Origin: Bacteroidota bacterium
GTDB taxonomy: Bacteria > Bacteroidota > Bacteroidia > Bacteroidales > WCHB1-69
Assembly: GCA_023392945.1 (NCBI GenBank)
Contig: JAEWNB010000135.1
Coordinates: 1 to 10,414, forward strand
Reading direction: 5' to 3'
DNA length: 10,414 bases
The notes below the pieces were generated by a model. That model was not told the DNA's origin. It worked only from the letters and a program-made list of their open reading frames with translations, and did no database searches. A program made the translations under genes and the position numbers. This document shows positions 5,610-10,414 of the stretch, one piece after another; within the stretch, counting starts at the first letter, position 1; every line of letters starts with the position of its first letter.

Positions 5610-8585
5610 ATGAGAATCAAAATTATCTTCTTTGCAATTCTATTCGGATTATCGAATTTTATATTTGGCAACCCGATTGATGTAAACAGTGCCAAAAATA
5701 TTGGATTTCAATTTCTCTCTTCGCAAATAGCCACTTTAAACAATGCCGACCAGTTACAACTTGCCGGTCAGGCTTCGTCGATGATCAGAGGGGAAAACGC
5801 AACCCCCTGTTATTATGTATTCAATGTGGGCAGCTCCGCTTTTGTGATTGTTGCTGCCGATGATCAGGTGCTCCCAATCCTGGGCTATTCGACAGAAAGC
5901 ACTTTCAATGAAAATGATGTTCCGACCAATGTGGCAGCTTATCTGGAAGGTTTCAGGCAGCAAATCAGTCATGTCATACAAAACAACCTACCTGCGACTA
6001 ATCAAATCACGCAGGAGTGGCAGGCATTACGTTCAGGAAGTGTAAATTCCACCAGAAGCACTAGTTCTGTATCTGCTCTTTTAGAAACCACTTGGACTCA
6101 AATGGGTAATTATGGCTCACTTTGTCCTGCCGACAATGCTGCTATAGGAGGACATGTGCCAACGGGCTGCGTTTCCCTTGCCATGGCACAAATCATACGG
6201 TATTGGGAATATCCCATCCATGGTTTGGGATCACACTCCTATTATGCCAATTTTGCTTCTGAAGGGTTTGGGGATTATGGTTTGCAAAGTGTCAATTTTG
6301 CTACCACTACTTATCAGTATAATCTGATGCCTGCCTATATCAATTCATCCTCTTCAGCAAGTGAAATAAATGCAGTTGCAACGCTTTGTTATCATTGCGG
6401 TGTTTCAGTTGAAACAATGTACGGGCCTAACGCAAGCGCCGCTGCTACATTAGGCACCAATTGGCACTCTGCAGAATATGCTTTTATCAATTACTTTAAT
6501 TACCCTCAAGTCTATGGGGTTTACCGTTACAACTATACCGACAACAATTGGATAATTGCGCTAAAAGGGGAACTTGATCAAGGAATTCCTGTCTTATATA
6601 GTGGCTCGGGTGCAATAGAGATTCATGCTTTTGTTTGTGACGGATATAATGAAAGTGATTATTTTCATTTCAACTGGGGATGGGCCGGCGTTTATAACGG
6701 TTATTTTCAAATAAACGCTCTCAATCCCGGAAGCAATCAATACAATAATAGTCACTCTGCCTTACTAAACATATCTCCACCCAATACCATCAGTGCGACT
6801 CCTTCTTCTCTCTATTTTTACGGGACTCCCGGGAGTCCCTCGGCTGCACAGAACGTTGCCGTTACAGCTAGTAATCTCAGTTATCCCATTACTGCATCCG
6901 TCACTTTTCCCTTTCAGATTTCAAACAATAATGTCACTTGGGACACAAGTACCACCCTGGATTCAACGGGAGGAACGCTTTATGTAAGATACAACCCGAC
7001 AGATGCCGGAGCAGATTATGGAAGTTTACTTCTGACAAGAACCGGAGCAGTTTCCCAACATGTTACATTATTTGGAAATTCCTGTGCAAATATCAGCACT
7101 TTCCCATGGAATGAGGGATTTGAAAGTGATACCATTCCAAGTTGCTGGTATGAAATTATAGAATCAGGTCAAACAAGCTGGATATACCGAAATGGTGGCA
7201 ATACTTATCCTGCTACTACCCACTCAGGATCTTACAATGCCTATTTTTATGCCGACAGTTCCAATGGAAACACGACTAAATTAATCACCCCTGAACTTAA
7301 TCTCTCCGGATTATCAAATCCTCAACTTACTTTTTGGCACACTCAACCATTATATGGATCAAATCAGGATAATCTAAATATCTATTACAGAACTACCCCC
7401 ACAGGATCGTGGGTATTATTACGCACTTACAACACTAATATTTCTACCTGGCAACAAGAATTCATCAATCTCCCCAATCCGTCGTCCACCTACTACCTTG
7501 CTTTTGAAGGGATAGCCAACTATGGCCACGGAATCGCCCTTGACGATATTTCGATTGCCGAAAATACTACAACTTATACCATTACAGCCACTGCAGGAGA
7601 GGGAGGGAGCATTAATCCATCCGGAGCAAATAATGTACTTTCGTGGGAGGATCTCTCTTTTACCATAACCCCCGACAGTCTCTATTCCATTTCAGATGTA
7701 AGAGTTGATAATGTGAGTATAGGAGCTGTTTCCAGTTATCATTTCACCAATGTAGTTGCCAACCATACCATCGAAGCTCAATTTATAGTAACGCCTGTTC
7801 CCACCATATCGGCAAATATTTCCAATTTGTCTTTTGAAAGTTCTCCCGGGGTTCCTTCTGCTTCGCAAAATATTTCTGTTTACGGGGTAGATCTCTCCAC
7901 TGATATCACCGTAACAATCGGGAGTCAGTTTCAGGTGTTAAGTAATGGCAATTGGGTTAGTTCCACTTCTTTGCCTCCAAACGGAGGAATGCTCAATGTT
8001 AGATATAATCCCACCTCAACCGGGACACACAACAGAAATATTATCCTGAGTAGCCCGGGTGCCCCAAGTGTCAACATTCAATTAACAGGAACTTCAACAC
8101 CTCAAATCTATACCATCACTGCTTCAGTAGGAGATAATGGAACCATTTCTCCCTCCGGCAATGTTTCGGTAGAAGGAGGAAGCAATAAACTATTTACTAT
8201 TACTGCCAACAATGGGTATTTAATTGAAGATGTTTTGGTAGATAATATCAGCCATGGGGCAATTTCTTCTTATACTTTTACCAATGTTCAAGCAAATCAC
8301 ACAATCTCTGCTTCATTTGCAGCCGGAATTAATGAAAGTAATTTGCAGAGTACTATTTATATCTATCCCAACCCTGCGACTGACTACCTTATAATTCTCA
8401 ATAATGACAAATCTGAGAGAGATTTGTTGATTTCAATCACAGACTTAATCGGTAGGATATTAAAAGTGGTTCCTTTGCAGAACGACAAAACCATTGTGGA
8501 TATCGCTGATCTTTCTGACGGAATTTATTTTATAAATATCATAGGGGAAAACAGCTTTCTGACAAAAAAATTGATCAAGCAATAG
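5610..8585 (+). CDS. Secreted C10 (streptopain-like) cysteine peptidase with adhesin-like domains and T9SS sorting signal, 991 aa
   Basis: A signal peptide (residues 1-20) leads into a Spi-type propeptide (about 22-145; YYVFNVGSSAFVIVAADDQV). The C10 catalytic domain spans about 155-388. The nucleophile is Cys187 in TGCVSLAMAQ and the catalytic His339 is in EIHAFVCDGY; Asn355-Trp356 in FNWGWAG supports the active site, so the enzyme looks intact. Next come an Ig-like domain (about 393-491), a MAM or cleaved-adhesin-like jelly roll (about 492-650; FESDTIPSCW, ALDDISI), an InlB-B-type repeat (655-725), a second Ig-like domain (731-828) and a second InlB-type repeat (832-905). A type IX sorting domain (about 912-991; YIYPNPATDYL, LSDGIYFI) completes it. 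The protein would be exported by Sec, passed through T9SS and released or anchored outside to degrade proteins. The gene stands alone between the two duplicated modules. Confidence 0.95.
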   Translation: MRIKIIFFAILFGLSNFIFGNPIDVNSAKNIGFQFLSSQIATLNNADQLQLAGQASSMIRGENATPCYYVFNVGSSAFVIVAADDQVLPILGYSTESTFNENDVPTNVAAYLEGFRQQISHVIQNNLPATNQITQEWQALRSGSVNSTRSTSSVSALLETTWTQMGNYGSLCPADNAAIGGHVPTGCVSLAMAQIIRYWEYPIHGLGSHSYYANFASEGFGDYGLQSVNFATTTYQYNLMPAYINSSSSASEINAVATLCYHCGVSVETMYGPNASAAATLGTNWHSAEYAFINYFNYPQVYGVYRYNYTDNNWIIALKGELDQGIPVLYSGSGAIEIHAFVCDGYNESDYFHFNWGWAGVYNGYFQINALNPGSNQYNNSHSALLNISPPNTISATPSSLYFYGTPGSPSAAQNVAVTASNLSYPITASVTFPFQISNNNVTWDTSTTLDSTGGTLYVRYNPTDAGADYGSLLLTRTGAVSQHVTLFGNSCANISTFPWNEGFESDTIPSCWYEIIESGQTSWIYRNGGNTYPATTHSGSYNAYFYADSSNGNTTKLITPELNLSGLSNPQLTFWHTQPLYGSNQDNLNIYYRTTPTGSWVLLRTYNTNISTWQQEFINLPNPSSTYYLAFEGIANYGHGIALDDISIAENTTTYTITATAGEGGSINPSGANNVLSWEDLSFTITPDSLYSISDVRVDNVSIGAVSSYHFTNVVANHTIEAQFIVTPVPTISANISNLSFESSPGVPSASQNISVYGVDLSTDITVTIGSQFQVLSNGNWVSSTSLPPNGGMLNVRYNPTSTGTHNRNIILSSPGAPSVNIQLTGTSTPQIYTITASVGDNGTISPSGNVSVEGGSNKLFTITANNGYLIEDVLVDNISHGAISSYTFTNVQANHTISASFAAGINESNLQSTIYIYPNPATDYLIILNNDKSERDLLISITDLIGRILKVVPLQNDKTIVDIADLSDGIYFINIIGENSFLTKKLIKQ

Positions 8586-8633
8586 TTTACACATTATTTC
8601 AGAAAAAGAAGCTTAATCAAGAAGAAACAAAAG

Positions 8634-8649
8634 CTATACTTTAATATAG
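8634..8649 (+). terminator. Weak candidate terminator of the peptidase gene
   Basis: CTATA and TATAG flank a 6-nt loop, extended by AAA/TTT after a bulged G, and are followed by TTATTTTT. The stem is short and entirely AT-rich apart from one pair, so it is only a candidate. Confidence 0.3.
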
Positions 8650-8759
8650 TTTATTTTTCATTTAGTTTCAATAATCCTAAATATATTGGTATTTACCAAC
8701 AGCTTATTTATAAACGCTATTATCTATTATTCAAATTCATAATAAATAAAATTTCAACA

Positions 8760-8862
8760 ATGGCTGTAAAAGGAACGATTGTTAGTGACAACGAGATGTG
8801 CAAGGGATGCTGAGTCTGCATAACAGGTTGCCTAAATGAAGTATTTCTCTTTGAAAAAAATA
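8760..8862 (+). pseudogene. Broken fragment of a small 4Fe-4S ferredoxin (KorD-like) gene
   Basis: From ATG 8760 the frame reads MAVKGTIVSDNEMCKGC, then TGA (8811-8813), then VCITGCLNEVFLFEKN. Ignoring the stop, the Cys residues 14, 17, 20 and 24 give the C-x2-C-x2-C-x3-C pattern of a 4Fe-4S cluster. The N-terminus resembles the delta (ferredoxin) subunit of 2-oxoacid:ferredoxin oxidoreductases. The TGA sits where Gly (GGA) or Ser is usual, so one base change could have caused it. The Pro normally after the fourth Cys is Leu here. The match ends after about 30 codons at a short palindrome, so the gene is both interrupted and truncated. An AT-rich leader precedes the ATG, as in functional genes of this phylum. 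No partner oxidoreductase genes are nearby. Confidence 0.6.
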
Positions 8863-8882
8863 GAGATGCAAATGCGTCTCTA
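8861..8882. repeat. Short palindrome with TAGAGACGCA-type arms
   Basis: TAGAGATGCA and TGCGTCTCTA are inverted repeats of 10 bp with one mismatch (a G-U in RNA), separated by AA. Its form resembles small dispersed palindromic repeats in bacterial genomes. It lies exactly where the ferredoxin similarity ends. Confidence 0.55.
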
Positions 8883-8990
8883 CAAATGTTGCCACCACTC
8901 AAAATTTTGCCAAAATAATGTTCCCTATTTTGTATTACTAATGCCAGAAACAAGTAATTGAATTGAGACAAATTAGAATAGAATAGAATG

Positions 8991-9033
8991 AAAAAAAACA
9001 ACCCCCTTTCATCGTCCCGGTGACAAAAGGAGG
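8991..9033 (-). terminator. Strong intrinsic terminator of module 2
   Basis: The stem (CCTCCTTT with AAAGGGGG on the minus strand), inner stem and T-tract are the same as in module 1 (3978-4019), while the DNA just beyond it is unrelated. It ends the transcript about 30 bp after the 240-aa gene. Confidence 0.85.
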
Positions 9034-9063
9034 CTGCTATGGTGGTGTAAGAAAAGAGGATGC

Positions 9064-9786
9064 TTAATTATTAGTTGCGGGGGGGATGGGGTCGGTGACG
9101 GCGGCGTCAATTTTCTGTTCGTTGTTCATCCGTTTTCTAAGTTGTGACAAGGTGTAGTCTTTCAATTTGGCTTCGTTGTTGGCTTTGTAGATGGCTTTGC
9201 CGGCATGCAAGACAGGCTGTAATACAAACCATAAGCTGTTGAATGCCTCTATATTGCTTAAACAGTTTTGGGCACGCCTGCTCAGCAAATCATTCTGCTC
9301 AAAGTTCAGGTTTTCTATGGTGTTGATGAGGGTTTTCAAATTCTCAATCAGTTCCTGTCTCAGCCCCTTTTCCATCAGAAAGGTTTTATTTTCATCCAGA
9401 TTGGTTACAAAGATTCGGCCATTGAGGATAGTTCCTTCCACATTTCCTTTGTAAAGCTGTTGGCGCAGTTTCTTAATGCCAAAGCGTTCGCCGGAGGTAC
9501 CCTTATTGGCCATGTTAATGTATCCTTCAATGCGCACCAAAAATATGCTCAACTCCTTTAATTGGTCACGAAGTTTTGCCGTTGTGGCTTTTAAAGCAAC
9601 GTTTATCGAATCGGTCATGATCAGTTCGGTACAGGCTTTTCTTTTAGTCTCAAAATCGGTTAAATACTCCGGAGTGAAGATATCAGAATATTCTTTAAAA
9701 TCCTCCAGATCGCGTGTAACACTTGATAGTACAAAGCCGGCAATGATCGGCATTTCTTCCATTTTCACCGTAAATTTTTTTTTCAT
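9064..9786 (-). CDS. Hypothetical 240-aa helical protein, module copy 2
   Basis: This is the paralogue of the protein at 4050-4772, with the same length, start and ATNN end. About 24 residues differ by hand count. Examples are Val for Gly at 7, Glu for Lys at 32, Asp for Gly at 44 and Thr for Leu at 97, with a cluster at 128-150 (GLRQELIENLKT against GMKQEQLDSLKT). The segments around residues 10-30, 77-95 and 168-190 are unchanged. There are no frameshifts or stops, so both copies appear functional. No signal peptide, membrane segment or catalytic motif is seen and no function can be offered. It lies 96 bp after the stop of the repeat ORF, in a spacer that is also conserved between copies. 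Confidence 0.75.
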   Translation of the reverse strand: MKKKFTVKMEEMPIIAGFVLSSVTRDLEDFKEYSDIFTPEYLTDFETKRKACTELIMTDSINVALKATTAKLRDQLKELSIFLVRIEGYINMANKGTSGERFGIKKLRQQLYKGNVEGTILNGRIFVTNLDENKTFLMEKGLRQELIENLKTLINTIENLNFEQNDLLSRRAQNCLSNIEAFNSLWFVLQPVLHAGKAIYKANNEAKLKDYTLSQLRKRMNNEQKIDAAVTDPIPPATNN

Positions 9787-9882
9787 AATACTTGAATTTT
9801 GTTGATTAATAAAAATATGAATTAATAAAGGGTTTGTATCATAAAAGTTTTGGGTTATTTTTTTCTTTTCATTTTCTATAGG

Positions 9883-10068
9883 CTAACTCCTACTGAATAA
9901 CATTTCCTTCGTATTGAATAGCATATCTTTCATATTGAATAGCATTTTTTTCGTATTGAATAACATTTTCTTCGTATTGAATAGCACTTTCTTGGTATTG
10001 AATAGCACTTTCTTGGTATTGAATAGCATCTCTTTCGTATTGATAGTCATCTCAGTCATCATAATCAC
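9883..10068 (-). CDS. Heptapeptide-repeat small ORF, 61 aa, module copy 2
   Basis: This is the counterpart of the 89-aa ORF in module 1, with seven heptads instead of eleven. The beginning reads (M/V)IMMTEMTINTKEMLF and the end LFSRS-stop, both shared with copy 1. The heptad core has drifted: KDMLF, KKMLF and KKVLF occur besides KEMLF, and positions 1-2 are mostly NT. The codon matching the first ATG of copy 1 is GTG here (10066-10068), so ATG at 10062 or 10059 may be the true start. All unit differences are substitutions, never frameshifts. Whether the peptide is made, and its role, are unknown. Confidence 0.45.
   Translation of the reverse strand: MIMMTEMTINTKEMLFNTKKVLFNTKKVLFNTKKMLFNTKKMLFNMKDMLFNTKEMLFSRS
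9895..10041. repeat. Tandem array of seven 21-bp units
   Basis: Units start at 9895, 9916, 9937, 9958, 9979, 10000 and 10021. They share the GAATAGCA start and end in TATT. Units at 9979 and 10000 are identical over all 21 bp. The array occupies the same place in the module as the eleven-unit array at 4877-5107. Confidence 0.95.
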
Positions 10069-10326
10069 TCCATTTTAAGGTATTTCTACGTTAATTTTTC
10101 TTATAGAGTTTATTTTTTATTAATTTACTATATAATAAATAGCATTATTTTCAATTGTTTTACATGCAGCTTTTGAGAAGAGAAAATCCTCAAATTGCGT
10201 TATAAAGCATTAAATTAATGTGGCGTCGTATAGCTTAATTCCCTTTTTATTGTAGTCTATTTAGTAGATTTTGTAAGCAAAGTAAGCATATTAAGCAGGC
10301 AATACGATCATCCTCATTAGAGGCTG
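10069..10326 (-). other. Conserved leader of module 2 transcript
   Basis: This matches 5135-5393 with scattered substitutions. The small hairpin of copy 1 is kept with a G-U pair (GAGGA-TT-TTCTC, minus strand). An upstream mini-ORF present in copy 1 is cut short here, so coding is unlikely. Confidence 0.45.
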
Positions 10327-10358
10327 CAAATATAAAATTAATTTTTAATGTGTGCAAA
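10327..10358 (-). promoter_or_regulatory. Bacteroidota promoter of module 2
   Basis: On the minus strand TTTG (10355-10358), 20 bp and TATATTTG (10327-10334) repeat the exact promoter geometry of module 1. This suggests that both modules are expressed independently. Confidence 0.8.
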
Positions 10359-10414
10359 AAAAACATATTTTATCAAAACTTTTTTTATTAATTATACATA
10401 AAGATACTAATATG

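Larger units (their letters stand above)
8586..8990. other. Intergenic spacer with remnants, about 400 bp
   Basis: Between the peptidase and module 2 there is no intact gene. It holds a weak AT-rich hairpin after the peptidase stop, the start of a broken ferredoxin gene (from 8760) and a short palindrome (8861-8882). The minus-strand frame across 8720-9001 has no recognisable protein features and is taken as spurious. Confidence 0.6.
8991..10414 (-). repeat. Duplicated module, copy 2 (runs to the window end)
   Basis: Same order and orientation as 3978-5474: promoter (10327-10358), leader, seven-unit repeat ORF, 240-aa ORF and terminator. The left edge is sharp at the terminator A-run (8991). 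On the right, similarity continues to about 10406 at the end of the window, so the true end cannot be seen. Most non-coding parts match copy 1 with scattered substitutions. Confidence 0.85.

Noticed and set aside
8811..8813. TGA as recoded glycine or selenocysteine in the ferredoxin fragment
   Set aside because: The gene is also truncated, no SECIS-like element was recognised, and the long intact genes here use ordinary glycine codons. A disabled gene is simpler.
8720..9001. 93-aa minus-strand ORF after the peptidase
   Set aside because: It has no recognisable features, runs antisense through the ferredoxin relic and palindrome, and reaches into the module 2 terminator A-run.

Overview
This AT-rich window looks like chromosomal DNA of a Bacteroidota bacterium, probably an environmental Bacteroidales-type lineage. 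The evidence is a secreted C10 peptidase with a type IX secretion (T9SS) sorting domain, Bacteroidota promoters (TTTG, about 20 bp, TAnnTTTG), no Shine-Dalgarno sequences, and an OmpA-type protein. It is an accessory region rich in repeats, mobile-element remnants and selfish genes.

Layout. Positions 1-317 hold the 3' end of an IS1595-type transposase (+). It converges with, and overlaps by 8 bp, an unrecognised minus-strand gene (310-855). A roughly 400-bp spacer follows, carrying a diverged ~115-bp repeat (964-1075) whose second copy is at 3861-3971. Between these copies lies a minus-strand block: a type II restriction endonuclease (2864-3724), a beta-class DNA methyltransferase one base downstream (1921-2862), then a small secreted OmpA-domain protein (1254-1793).

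The most notable structure is a module of about 1.4-1.5 kb present twice in the same orientation (3978-5474 and 8991 to the window end). Read on the minus strand, each copy has the same order: a textbook Bacteroidota promoter, a conserved leader of about 250 nt, a small ORF made of a 21-bp tandem repeat (heptapeptide core KEMLF), a 240-aa predicted helical protein of unknown function, and a strong intrinsic terminator at the module edge. The 240-aa proteins differ at about 24 positions by hand count (roughly 90% identity). The repeat ORFs stay in frame but have 11 units in one copy and 7 in the other.

Between the two modules, on the plus strand, is a 991-aa secreted multidomain C10 cysteine peptidase (5610-8585), followed by a spacer holding a broken ferredoxin fragment and a short palindrome.

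The restriction and modification genes form a functional pair. The peptidase is a stand-alone exported enzyme. The duplicated module is a self-contained transcription unit that I cannot assign to a known system. It is the best candidate here for something undescribed.
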